Shown: one piece after another, positions 36,011 to 47,391 of the stretch | Layout: each line of letters begins with the position of its first letter | How positions within the stretch are numbered: position 1 is the stretch's first letter | Assembly (NCBI GenBank): GCA_018907035.1 | Contig: JACCIC010000003.1 | Location: forward strand, 4,414,001-4,478,000 | DNA from: Sycobia sp. Sy_11 | Lineage: Eukaryota > Arthropoda > Insecta > Hymenoptera > Epichrysomallidae | Direction: 5' to 3' | DNA: 64,000 nucleotides | Notes under the pieces: model-generated | The model's input: the letters and a program-made list of their open reading frames with translations, nothing else | Databases searched by the model: none | Told to the model about the DNA's origin: nothing | Position numbers and translations under genes: made by a program

Positions 36011-36825
36011 CAATCTTGTAAATGATTAATGTTAAACACATAAGTGGAGACAAATTCTAATGTAATGGATACATTGTAAGTCCGGATTACGAAAGATTTA
36101 GTTCGGGTGTAACGTCTGAATTTTTCAAAATAAAGCCTTGAAAAGCTGTGCTAATCCAGTCGATTGTTCGCTTTACCCCATACTATCTCTGTACTAAGTT
36201 TGCTACTAACTGCAAATTATTCATCAAAATATTAGATTAATATAAACATATTTACATTTTCTGGTTATACCTTTTGCATGGACACTATTACTATACACGT
36301 TATCCGTATGCAGGATTTTCCTTCGCGGGACCTCAACTACTCATTCAAATATTTATCAAGATTCACACAATTGTCGTCCAGATGTCATCATATCGATCAT
36401 TATATAGATAAATATATTGAGATATAGGTAAGAAAAGAGCGAGCTCGAAATTTTATTTATGGAAATTAAAGCAATTTTAGTCCTAAACTATTGAGCAAAA
36501 CGTTTAAAATTGAAACAACAGCTAGATAATAATCTATCTGAAAGTATAATGAGTTTACTTGAAATTCCAATTAAAAAAGTACGAGATTTCATTGTACGAA
36601 AAATGTACTACCATCTAATAGTATGTAAAGCCAGCTTATTCTCTTTCATTTTGAAGGGCACCCCTTAGAATTATGAGAAAATGTCTATGTTTGCCTACAT
36701 AGAGTACTAAAATATGTATATTAATGCAGACGTAGCAGTAAGACCTGTAAAACGAATAGAAGAGAAATCAAGAACCAGTATCGTAGAAAAGTAGTGCCTC
36801 TCTTATTCTATCCCCACTTTATTCT

Positions 36826-36826
<1 letters not shown>
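36011..36826. other. AT-rich non-coding DNA
   Basis: No gene or repeat family recognised. Confidence 0.5.

Positions 36827-36869
<43 letters not shown>
36827..36869. repeat. (CT)n microsatellite
   Basis: CT tract 36827-36858, then a GT interruption and further CT to 36869. Confidence 0.97.
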
Positions 36870-37062
36870 ACTACGTGTTCCTTTATAGCTCCCTCATTTA
36901 CCCTGGAATTATGCCAAAAATGATCATAGCGAAGAACTGTAATGGTCTATTACAGCCGAGCAGATAGGGTGAGCAACTTCTGGAATAATCGTTAAAACAG
37001 TTGCCTCGTCATAGCGAGCGCTTAAGTAACGAGAGCTTGAGATGTTACTGTTTGCTTTAGCG

Positions 37063-37068
<6 letters not shown>
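36870..37068. other. spacer between two CT tracts
   Basis: Mixed-composition sequence, no gene. Confidence 0.4.

Positions 37069-37109
<41 letters not shown>
37069..37109. repeat. (CT)20 microsatellite
   Basis: 41-base CT tract, continued imperfectly to about 37149. Confidence 0.98.
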
Positions 37110-37112
<3 letters not shown>

Positions 37113-38540
37113 CTCTCTGACTCTCTCCCTCCCCCCTCTCTCTCTCTCCGTACCTCTTTATTTTTCAACCACCTTTTGCAAGCTAATTGCCTGTTTAAGA
37201 ATCCTTTTCCCCGTGGCACGCCAGACCAGGCTTTTAGAAACGTTAACTTTACGCGCGATTATATTTCAAACCGCGTTACCTAAGACGCCATTAACCGTTT
37301 GATCGCCCTGTGTAGGATCGACGAGGAGCTGTGAAGAAGTACGTATTGTTCGCGCACGTTCTAAAATAGCAACAATGTTTAAGTCAATCGAGATGACTAT
37401 TTTAATCTATTTTTATTCTGTCATTATACATTACTCTATCATTATGTCTTTGTCGAATTAACGCGTGTTCAGTAGTATTTAGCATTACAGAAGTTATTTT
37501 AATTTAAATCGAAAAGTGCAAATCCAAAATTTAGTTTTTAAACCAAGGCTAAGATTTATATAATATTGAATATATATCCTATTTTCTACGCAATATTTTT
37601 AATATTATATTTTAAACATCTTTTGCATTTCTAATAAAAATTAGCGATACTTCGGATCGCGTATTTGATATGTAAATAGATTAGATATTTATGAAGAGAA
37701 TTGCCAACTATTAAATAATGAATGCAATCAATGAAAGTAATAAATTGCTTTATTATGCTAAATAGTGGAACTTGGTTACAATTATAAATTTTAATTTTAA
37801 CGTTTGCCTCTATTGCAGCCGTTATATTTTACGTTCGTTACAGACCTTAAATCCTCCCTCGCCTCACCACCCCCCATTCATTTGAATAATTAATTAATAA
37901 TTAATTTGAATAATTTAACCCGGCTGTGCGTCAAATGATTTTCAACTGTATTCATAAGCGCGAGATCGATTCGCGCGGTTTATAAATTCCGACGACTCGC
38001 CGCCGTTGGGAGCGTTCGGGTGGGGGGGGGGGCGAGGGTCGGGAGCGAGTTCGGCGCGTTTCCCTTGTTTTCGTGGATTTGCAATTGAGCCTCGTCTCTT
38101 TTCCAAAATTAATCGGCAAATATTAATCAGTCAAACTTACAATGATATACCGGTCTTTCGTTATTTATCAATAACTGTGTAAAACGTTCCGCTGTTTAAT
38201 CCGCCGCTTCACTTCATTAGTATACATTTCGACTTTTGTGCCGACAATGCGGTCCGAGTTTTACAATATTCCTTAATTGTAAATCATTGTGATTTATTCA
38301 CCAACGCACGACTGAACGCATGTATAGCTACAGCACGCAATATTTTACACGTCGTATTTTACAGATATATATTTAATATTCCATAACTGTCACTTCAGAC
38401 CCGAATTCGATCGCAGCTAATTGTTTATAATACTGCGGCGCGACTAAAGCTACGCAAAAGTAAAGCTAAAAATCCACTATTTCTAATGAATTATTTCCCA
38501 ATGCGCATTATTCGATTCTCATGAATTTTGCACGTACGTA
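37110..38540. other. mixed, mostly AT-rich non-coding DNA
   Basis: Contains a short CpG patch at 37970-38070 with a G11 run at 38022-38032. An acceptor-like CTATTGCAG at 37811-37819 has no long open frame behind it. No gene. Confidence 0.45.
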
Positions 38541-39061
38541 TATGCGGCGCTTCGCTAGCTCGGACAGCGGCTGGCCATTAAACATTCAACGACGGGGGAG
38601 AACGAGCGGGGATACAGAATAAAAAAGATCCATCCGCATCCGGAACTGCGACCGCCGATTTCACAGGACTTGGCAAAAAAAAGCCCGAGCATAAATGATT
38701 CAGGAGTTTTTTCGGCGAAGCCAGGTCGGGAGAGTGGGGCGAGGACTGCGCGCGCTGTCGCGCACCGATGACCGAAAAAAATAGAGGAAGGGCAAAGACA
38801 AAAAAAAAAAAAAACACGTGAAAGGGATATCAAGGTGTGCGCGAGATTTAGAGAAGTGAATTAGAGAGCGGAGAAAGATAGAATGTGCGAAGTGCCGCCA
38901 CCGCCACCGCGCAAGCGCACTAAAGTCGCGAGTCAACTGGAATGGGGCGAGGGGCACAATATGGGAATGGGGCAAAATGCCTCGACGAGATCGGCAATAA
39001 CGAATACGTTATTGTTATTCTGCGTTTCCGCTTGAGCGAGCTTCGTGCTCTGTGCTTTTTT
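38541..39061. promoter_or_regulatory. GC-rich island
   Basis: Moderately GC-rich, with an A15-type run near 38800-38814. Minus-strand ORFs of 79-92 codons overlap in different frames, with no recognised domain. Confidence 0.28.
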
Positions 39062-39082
39062 TGCTGCTGCTGCTGCTGCTGC

Positions 39083-39113
<31 letters not shown>

Positions 39114-39115
39114 GC
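39062..39115. repeat. (TGC)n(TTG)n triplet repeat
   Basis: About seven TGC units then about ten TTG units, which is (CAA)n(CAG)n on the minus strand. The Gln-reading minus frame is closed by TAA two codons before the run. Confidence 0.97.
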
Positions 39116-40150
39116 TCTTACCCGGTCGTTCGGCTGGATTTGAAAGCTATGATTAGCTGCTGTTAAAACGATAAGCAACGGCTTTCGACGGTAAAACGAG
39201 TAATAAACGTAACTCGAGCAAGGCAGTTAAAAAAAAAAAAAAGAAGAAGCGTACGGCATACTTTTCTTTGTTCATTCCTTTACGAAGGAATTGAATCCTT
39301 TTCATACGCTGGAAACAGTTATAATTTATTGATTGCGAAAAAAAGCGCAACGCTGATTCTTAAGATGAAAAAGGAATTGCGCGAAAGTAATCTTGCGACT
39401 TTTCGACTAATGCGTCGGCTCCTCGACGCGAGCTGCGGCGCAGTAATATATAATTATTCGTAACGGTTACTGTGCAGATAGTTTTGGTACTTCAGGCGGT
39501 TCCAAGTTTTGCGCAATAAGACTAAGTTTGTAGAAACGGCAGGCGAAGTTCATAATTTATTCGGTATTCAACTTAAATAAAAAGCAAGAAATGAAAAATC
39601 GTCTGAAAATAATAATTTTCTAAATTGAATAAACAATAAAGAAACTGATTCTCATATTTATTGTCACTGCTGGCTGATCCTTATTCGATGCGTAAATGGA
39701 GATCTATTTTATCTTAAAATGAATAATTATTAATAAATACATTAATTTAAAGTGATACTTTACGTACAGTTAATAATGCTGCAAGAACAAAATGCATCTA
39801 GTAATTCGATAAAGATTAATTAATTACACGTTTTATACAAGCGAGCCAGTGAGTCGTAAGTTAAATGTTTCAGTGAAAAATATCGTCCCGATTCGCTTTA
39901 GATGAGACAATCTAGCAGTGAACGATTGAACAAATAATTTGTCGTACGTCTATCTTCTTAAAATTCCATTGGTTATTACGCGTGTAATATCCCAATACAC
40001 GCCTTTTTCCCCTATAAACTACTAATCTTTACATATCATCTCTAGTTTTCACCACATATCTATCGAGTACCTCAAAGAAAAATTAACGCCGAAGCAGAAC
40101 TAGTCGCTGAAAACCTTTCCCAAAAAGAAACCTTTCCCCGCAATTTAGTC
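39116..40150. other. mostly AT-rich non-coding DNA
   Basis: A13-type run near 39229-39241. No gene supported. Confidence 0.5.
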
Positions 40151-41220
40151 ACATTGTTTCTCCGACAGTTACTTGGACGCGCGCGTACACCCAGTTACGT
40201 TAGTACGCCCGGGCGCCTCTATGCTATTATTAAATTACGCTTTCGGCACGAGGCGCGCGCGATCCCGCGCCGGGAGGGAGGGGAGCGGGCTTCATATCTT
40301 GCCGCGCGCGAACCCCCCCCCCCCCCGAGCCTCCCACGGCCGCCGAGACCTCGCCCCGGCCGCGCCGCGCGAACCGGCGCGCGCGGGCGGCGGATGCCAG
40401 GAATAGTCGGACGTATCGATCCCCCGAGGATATCGGGTGGGACGGAGAAAGTGAGAGAGAGAGAGAGAGAGAGAGATACAGATAAGGAGCGTCTGACTCG
40501 AGCCGCCATAGCCTCTCCTTTACTCCACCCGCAGGAACTTGGTTAACAGCGACGGCATCGGGCATACCGAGGCTCAATTATATCGAGCCCACACAGAGCG
40601 AGCCTTGTACGGGCATTGTGGGTGGGGGGAGGGGAGAAGGGTGATCGGTAGAGAGAATACGTCGGTAACACCGCACCACCGGTCTATGTATACGTGTAGC
40701 AATTTCGAGAAATATTTCCGGTAGATGCAGATCAGTCCGACAAAGTTCACCGGCGGCGGGGGCGGGGGTGGCACATCCGCGTCGAAGAAGGTCCCGAGGA
40801 TTATTATTGCGGGATGGGGGCTGGATGGGGTAGCAAATGGATTTTGAAACGTGGTGGGGGGAGAGGTAGTGGATGTGGTTCGGGAGAGCCGAAATTTTCA
40901 GCGCCAAGCAGCGAAGAGAAGTTCGTCAGCGGGGGCGGGGGGGGGGGGGTAGAGGGCCGTTGTTCGTTCGTCTTTCTCCGAGCGCCGGTGGGAATAGTTT
41001 AGACGGTGCGCCGCGACGCTGAATGTTGCTTAATATCCCGAAGTTATTGCGGAATAATCCGCCGGCCCGCTAGGATAATTAGAGTTCTCGCCGAGTTACC
41101 CCGTCATCCGCGGCGCTTTAACATTCGCTACGAAGCGGTTACATCTCCGCATGTTATAAGAACAATTTGCGCTATTATAGCAGTCGGATCTCCTAGGACA
41201 GTGAGTACATCTTATTAAAT
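40151..41220. promoter_or_regulatory. large CpG-rich island
   Basis: One of the most GC-rich non-coding blocks: C14 run at 40313-40326, GA tract at 40453-40476, G13 run at 40937-40949. ORFs on both strands are low-complexity (Pro/Arg/Gly). A donor-like ACA|GTGAGTAC lies at 41201-41208. It lies 2-3 kb upstream of the coding exon at 43240 and is a candidate promoter for it, by position only. Confidence 0.35.
40453..40476. repeat. (GA)12 microsatellite
   Basis: 24-base GA tract in the CpG-rich island. Confidence 0.97.
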
Positions 41221-41519
41221 TCCGCTGTCCGTCGGCTGATTAAGTTTTGATAAATGTCGCGGAATGACAATAATATTGTTTGTAATCATGAGATTCAATT
41301 AAAACTGTAGAAATATCGAGATACCGACCAGTCCTTTTGAAAAAATGCGTCCTCGGCAAGTTTATGCGAAAATATTATGCGAACCGCACTATTCGCACGT
41401 GCGGTAAATATTTAGAGCCTCGTACGTTCGTCACGAAAGTCCTTATCCTTAACAATCGATATCCCGTGTTATTTGAGATTCACGGCTAGATTCATCCCTC
41501 AACGAGCAATTTTTCCAAT
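41221..41519. other. mixed-composition non-coding DNA
   Basis: No gene or repeat. Confidence 0.45.
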
Positions 41520-42010
41520 CCCACCTTCCTCGAATGTCGGTCCCGTCGTGCACAACGCAACTTCGTAGTTATTACGTCGGTCCTGACAAGTCAACACCAT
41601 CGACCCACCCCCTCGTCCCCGCTTATCCTCGCGATCTCACCCAAGGCACATTTTTCCCCGGACGCGTCGGCCGCGCGTTCCGCGCCTCCAACATCGTCCG
41701 CCTCTCCTCCGCCCCCCCCCGGCTCGTCCCTTCTTACGCGCAGTTTGCATAAAGCGAAGCCATCCCCGCGCTTATAATGTACGCAAATGAAGTTACGCTC
41801 CGGAACTAATCATATTTGCATGTGGAGCGGCAATCTCCTTTGAGCTCGCGATACCGGCGCGCGCTCGCTCGCTCGCTCGCTCGCGCCCACCTTCCCTTTC
41901 TTACTTATTGTCGTGTATCCCGGACACCGGGTCATTTTACACGAGCCCCGTGTACTTTATATGCGACGCAAGTAGAAATTCGCTGTTTCATGAGGATGGA
42001 TTTTGCGTAA
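41520..42010. promoter_or_regulatory. GC-rich island
   Basis: CpG-rich block with a GCTC tetranucleotide run at about 41863-41884. Last island before the coding exon; a possible promoter region. Confidence 0.3.
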
Positions 42011-42973
42011 TAACGTTATTATTTTCTGCCCTTTCTTCATCCTTAAGTCAAATTATCGCCTCACTAGCGATGCCTGGGAGTAATTGAAATATTTATGTTC
42101 TGCGATAAATGTTATCTACTATTGTAGAAGTTATCTGTATCTTTTAAATTTTAAAATAACTAAATTAAAATACAGGAAGAGCGTCTTTAATTTAACGTGC
42201 TCGTAATGGTATTAAATTTAATGGAACTAATTAATAATTTTATTTATTCATACAACGACGTCTAGACATATAATTTTTTGTGATTATCCGATTAGTAAAT
42301 CTAGAATTTCCTTAGTTATTAGCCTCATGGATTAATTCGTAATTTGTTCTGCTGTTTTCCATCTTGTGACTTCAGATTATTAATAACGATAAACCATTAG
42401 AAAAATGCGGTGTAATTAATAGTAGAAAATGTTATCATTTCAACAAAAAAGTATTTTTTGTTCTAACATTTACTGTAGAAAACGGTAAAGCAGACGTACT
42501 TTACTGTCATACACAGTTCGATAATTTAGAAAAAATTTTGTCATATCGATTTGAAAAATCTACGCGTCGAATTTCTTATGGCAATAAAAGTGTTTTTCGA
42601 TCTATAATCATGCTTTATTCGAGACGAGACTGCTAAAAGGCATGTGATCTCTAGACGTCGATCACATCCAGCCACATAATTAACTAAATAAAAAAAAAAA
42701 CAAAGAATCGTTGAATTCTTGTGATAAATTTATTTCTACGCAACTTCACGCTTTCTATGATTTCTTAAAATTGTATTATCCCCGATTACGGCTGAGAGTT
42801 CAGTTCAGATATAACCCAACGGAACCGATCAGTAGCAAGCTTTTATGACTACTCAATAGACTATATATATATTTATATCACAATATGACATTAACTAAAT
42901 CTATCTATCTAATCTATAAGACTAATTCTACTAATACTGATTATCAATAAAATCGCTTTTTATAAACATCCTA
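42011..42973. other. AT-rich, intron-like DNA
   Basis: AT-rich sequence leading to the branch site and acceptor at 42974-43006. Confidence 0.5.
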
Positions 42974-43006
42974 TACTAACCCGATGATTTCTTTTATCTT
43001 TTCCAG
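42974..43006 (+). promoter_or_regulatory. splice branch site and 3' splice site
   Basis: TACTAAC at 42974-42980 matches the optimal branch consensus. A pyrimidine-rich stretch then ends in TTTTCCAG, AG at 43005-43006. The branch A lies 27 bases before the exon, within the usual range. Confidence 0.7.
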
Positions 43007-43239
43007 AATCATCGTTACCCTCTGACTCTCTTTCTACTAACACTAACGTCAACGATAAAAAATTCTACTAACAGCAACTCGCTTCTATGATGAAAATGCA
43101 CCGCAAGCAACCACTAACAAATAACCGCTAACATATCAATTGAACAATATGAATTAGCCTTGGGAAGGCGTGGCGGGGCACAAAACCAGACTGCTGCGGC
43201 GTCCCTAAGTGCCCTCGGCTAACATGCCAATGGTGGAAG
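43007..43239 (+). other. 5' untranslated part of the coding exon, with upstream ORFs
   Basis: From the acceptor to the ATG at 43240. It holds three upstream AUGs: 43087-43131 (14 codons plus stop), 43149-43157 (Met-Asn-stop) and 43224-43298 (24 codons plus stop, overlapping the main start in another frame). The main frame is closed by TGA at 43150-43152. Confidence 0.55.
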
Positions 43240-44716
43240 ATGCGCAGGACGAACAGCACGGGCCTGAGGCTGGATCTGACCCAGAACACGCCAGATAGCT
43301 CGCTGACCTCCGCGCGGCTCCCGAATCTCGTGGTCGAGCATGCCGAGGCGCTCGGCGAGAACTTGAACAGCAAGCTGCCCAACGTCGTCGAGGGCTCAAT
43401 GGACTATGGTAGCGAGCGCAGGTCATCCCGCTACCTCGTGGATTACGATGCCGCAGCCGCCAGCGTCGCCGTCAAGTCCGTCTACCGCCACGAGGAGGCG
43501 CCCCACGCGATGCCGCCGGCCTGCGCCGCGCTCGGCTACGGCGTCGCCGAGACCGGCTACCTCGACCGGGGCTACCATCCGATTCACGTGGCCGGGCTCG
43601 GCGGCGCCTACGACCGCGGCAAGCCGCCCGCGGCCTACGAGCAGCACCGCGAGCAGGTGGCCGCCGAGCGCTACGACAATCGCATCTACCCGGAGAACGG
43701 GAGCCTGAGGTACGAGAGGGAGCGCACCTACCAGGAGTCGGATCTCGACGCGCCGTACGAGAGGGCCGACCCCGCCAAGTCCGCCAGGGCGTACCAGCCC
43801 GAGCACGCCCAAGAGGCCGGCGGCAGGCGCTACTCCCGCGACCTGGCCGACTACCAGTACGGCCACTATGCCGAGGAGACGCTCAAGCTCGAGGCGAAGA
43901 AGCCGGCCGGCGCCAAGCTGGCGTACGACCTGGCGACGACCAAGGGCTACGAGTCCGGGATCAAGACCAGTCGCCGCGACGACGCCTACGACCTGGCCTC
44001 GCAGCAGGACCTCGCCGGCAGGACGTACGCGGGCGAGCACGCCGGCAAGTATCACTCGGTGGGCAAGGTTTACGGCACTCTGCCCCGCTACGAGCCCCCG
44101 AGCGCCAAGTACGAGAGCGAGTACGAGCGCCCGGGCGCGGCGAACCTCGCCGGGCGCGCGGCGAACGGGAGCGGCTACGAGACGACGGGCCGCGCCAAGG
44201 TCTACGAGGGCGTCAAGTACGAGCTGACCACCTCCAAGAGCTACGAGACGGCCAAGTACGACGGGGGCGGCTCGGCCTCCAGGTACGGGGGCGGCGGCGA
44301 CGCGGCCGGCAAGTCCTACGACCAGACGCTGAAGGTGGGGGAAGGCGCGTCGGGGGCGCTGCTGGCCGGCTACGCGAGGAAGAATCCCGAGAGCGCGGAC
44401 GATAACGCGGCGGCGCCGCAGCAGGAGAAGGTCAACGGCTACAGGAAGAACAACTTCGAGGCGTACGGGGTGTACTCGGATCCGGAGGACGATCATGGAT
44501 TTTTGACGGACAAGAAGTCGCCCCAGTACGCGTGCAAGGGGCTGGTGGTGAACGCGAGCGGCGAGTCCAGCGTCGTCGATCAGAAGAGGGCTAAGGAGGC
44601 CGCGCAGACGCAAATGCGCGGCAGTCCGTGGTGCAGACCTACGATACTTCTGCTGCTGCTCGTCCTGCTGGTTGTCATATTTGTTCTCGTCGCTGGAATT
44701 TTGTTGTACTTCAACT
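43240..44716 (+). CDS. tyrosine-rich single-pass membrane protein, first coding exon
   Basis: Encodes 492 residues plus one base of a split codon. Residues 1-467 are hydrophilic and rich in Tyr (40 counted), Ala, Gly, Arg and Glu, with many Y-E/Y-D motifs (KYESEYE, AKVYEGVKYE, KSYETAKYD), suggesting an unstructured cytoplasmic region with potential tyrosine-phosphorylation sites. An acidic segment SDPEDDHGF lies at 413-421. Residues 468-491 are one strongly hydrophobic helix preceded by basic residues (QKRAKE, MRG, CRP), so by the positive-inside rule the N-terminus is cytoplasmic and the remainder extracellular (type II). No signal peptide. ATG 43240 is the first in-frame Met, with A at -3. 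The exon ends AAC T|GTGAGT, phase 1; read-through stops after CEFFPFQF at 44742. Strongly GC-rich against AT-rich flanks. Function and family are not recognised; the extracellular domains that would identify it lie in later exons. Confidence 0.85.
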
Positions 44717-45363
44717 GTGAGTTTTTCCCTTTTCAATTCTAAGCTTGCCGCATCTTTGCTTACTAGACTAATCGGCTCTTTTCATTAAATATCGAATTTA
44801 CTCTGGTTATAAGGTGTGTTTTCTTTAAATAAAGTGACCTGACCTGAGCTCGTTATTTAAAAAATAAATAATAATTTAGATAATAGTTAGTTAATATGAA
44901 GCGAAACGAATTGTGTATTAAATATGTTATATACATATACATTGAATTGTTTTAATAATAAATTAATACTTCAAATCGCATCAATGATTACATTTAAGTA
45001 TTCTTAAAATTCATGTTACTTATTATAAATAAGATACTTAATCTTTTTATTATTATTGATATAATTAATAATCTTTTGATAATTAATCTTAATTTATCTT
45101 TGCAATATTGCTATTCCAACATTTCAGTTGAAATTATATATTTATATACAGTGCAAAAAAAATATTAGTTCACTGATTATAGACGCATGGTATAGGAATG
45201 TACAATAACTGACTCAATATCGTTGAAAACTTTATGATATAAACAGTAAAGTTCATATTATGTCATAATCTCTAAGACCTTAATTGGTATCAGCTGAACT
45301 CATTTCAATCTTCCATCAATTCAATTCTTCCATCCCAATTCTAATAAAAGACCTGTATGTATA

Positions 45364-45370
<7 letters not shown>
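44717..45370. other. first coding intron, proximal part
   Basis: Begins with the strong donor GTGAGTTTTT, then turns abruptly AT-rich. The retained-intron reading adds only eight codons before TAA at 44740-44742. No other gene. Confidence 0.6.

Positions 45371-45416
<46 letters not shown>
45371..45416. repeat. (AT)23 microsatellite
   Basis: 46-base AT tract followed by GTAT units. Confidence 0.98.
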
Positions 45417-45428
<12 letters not shown>

Positions 45429-46200
45429 ATAAACATAATCACGATTCCAACAAAAGAAGATTATTTATAACCTCCCGAAGCCAGCTCCCGAGCGCTTTTA
45501 CAATAATCCCAATAGCATTGGCAGGAGGACGGAGGGGAGGAAACGGCGGGGCGGCGATGCGCCGCCGGTGGCTCGCGAACGCTGACACGTGCTGGTGATA
45601 CGTTAGCCGAGCCGGCGAGGGAGCGTAACTGTCTCCTAGCAGTTTTATGTGTCGAATTTGACATGCCGGGCACGTACACTCCTTGCCGCTGGCAAAACCG
45701 TTCGGCCTGGAATTACAATGCGTCGAGTCGTAAAGAGCAGAACGAACAAAAAAAAAATAAGAGGAAGAAGAAGAAGACGAAGAAGACGAAGAAGAAGATG
45801 GCGAAGGCTGACTGTTGGCCGAGGTGCGAGCAGAAAAGGATGTCGGAACGGGTAGGGATGAAGGGCAAAGAATGATGGGCAAGGACAATGCCGAAGATGG
45901 AATTCGGGTGACGAATAGGTATATATATATGTTTTGGAAGCAAACGAAATAGAGGATGAAAACGGGGGAAAGGAATATTCTGGGAGAAATTGAATTTGCT
46001 AGGTATATCGCTGGTTGCTTTCCAGTTTCTTTCTCGCTCCCTCTCGCGTTGAGTCTAGAATCAAAAGTCCACGGTGAATTCATGGTGAGCGTATTCGAGG
46101 TAAGAGCGCAATTATCAAATTTCAGGACGTAGGATTTTCGCCGGTACAGACGCGATGCTCGGTAAAGAATAAATCCCTGACCCCGCCCCGTTCCCCGTGA
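45417..46200. promoter_or_regulatory. GC-richer intronic island with GAA tract
   Basis: CpG-rich at 45480-45720, then a purine tract of GAA/GAC units at 45761-45798. The 214-codon minus ORF here starts from ATG at 46083 but consists largely of Ser from the GAA repeat. Donor-like GTGAGC and GTAAGA occur at 46085-46096. Confidence 0.3.
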
Positions 46201-47021
46201 TATTTCGAGGCTGAAATTTATTAGTAATGAAAATTCAGCGAGTTACGAAAACTTCGAAATACTTCCACCGTGCAATGATGAATATGGAGGAAGTCTAAAT
46301 ACTTTTATCCTCGACGGAATATAAAGTATCCAATAGCACGAAAGGTCCGCTTTCATTTTTTTTTCTTTTTTCTTTTTTTTTTTTTTTTTTTAAGAGCGAA
46401 CAGCGGGCGCGCGCGCGTCCATGCACCTTAAACATTCGCCCAAGAAGTTTTAAGATTCTATACCGGGGACTTTAAAATTTATGTCGGCTGCTCTTTTATT
46501 CACAAGTTTGCATCGTGGCCGATTTAAGGTGAAAAATCTATTACGCGATCAAGGAGTGAAGAAAAAAGGCGGGGAGCATAAGTGTTTTCGCTTACGGTAC
46601 CAGCCTGTATTCATAGTTTTTATCAGCCTTCCTTACCACCGCGAATGCTCTGTCCAGTGCCAGTTCGTTTCATAATTCTTTATCGATATCCGAGAGACGC
46701 CGATTTCTTTTCTCAACGGCGCATTAATTTTCAAATGTTCCGATTATCCAGTTGTATCCGTCTTCGTATGCTTGCGAGTACGTAAGTTCCACTACATTCC
46801 CATCTCAGCGCTCCACTTGTTCGGTTTAACGACAAAACGTCCAGCGTAGCAAATCGACCGGTCAACAATCGCAAATAAAAGCGCCACGGCGAAACAATCG
46901 AGCAAAGGGTAAAAGTTAATTTATTTTCAGAAAACATCCGCTTACTGCCGTGTGTGGAAACTACCCCTATGTGCGCGGAAAGAGGTAGAGTGAAAGAGGG
47001 CAGTGACAGAAAGAGAGAGAT
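46201..47021. other. mixed-composition intronic DNA
   Basis: Contains a T-rich tract at 46353-46392 and a plus-strand donor-like GTAAGT at 46782. No gene supported. Confidence 0.45.
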
Positions 47022-47029
47022 AGAGAGAA

Positions 47030-47032
<3 letters not shown>

Positions 47033-47070
<38 letters not shown>
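47033..47070. repeat. (GA)19 microsatellite
   Basis: 38-base GA tract with imperfect GA upstream from about 46985. Confidence 0.98.
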
Positions 47071-47074
<4 letters not shown>

Positions 47075-47391
47075 CACAGAACAAGATCCGATTACCGCGT
47101 CATCCGCGTATTTTCCCCGGGCTTATCCGCCTCGTAGAAATCAAGCGGTTTGTACCTCCCCCCGCCTCTTCGTCGACTCGGACTCGTCAATCTGGCGCGC
47201 GCGTGCGCGGCACGGGAGGTTGGGGGAGCACTATACGTTTCTTTCGCCTAACTCTTCCCCTCCGCTCGTTCTTGTCTCGCGAGAAGCGGGAGGGGGCGAT
47301 CCGGTTTATTTTCGGGGCTCGTGAGTTTTCGCTCGAACGGCCCGCAATCAGTCTCGGCATTGTCCCGGCATTTTTTCCCTAAACCCGTCGA
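47071..47391. promoter_or_regulatory. GC-rich island
   Basis: CpG-rich block following the GA tract; no recognised product. Confidence 0.28.

Noticed and set aside
38933..39115. Possible polyglutamine exon on the minus strand at the (CAA)n(CAG)n tract
   Set aside because: The Gln frame is closed by TAA two codons before the run, with no Met and no credible acceptor in between.
43406..43708. 100-codon plus-strand frame inside the coding exon, and a similar one at 43868-44227
   Set aside because: Out-of-frame Ser/Arg/Pro/Thr-rich shadows of the main frame.
43423..44736. 437-codon open frame on the minus strand opposite the coding exon
   Set aside because: It lacks an ATG start and its Leu/Val/Gly/Arg-rich translation is the complement of GC-ending codons in the plus-strand gene.
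45145..45260. TACAGTGCAAAAAAAATATT resembling a Tc1/mariner terminal inverted repeat
   Set aside because: No matching opposite end and no transposase frame within the window; the likeness is short and AT-rich.
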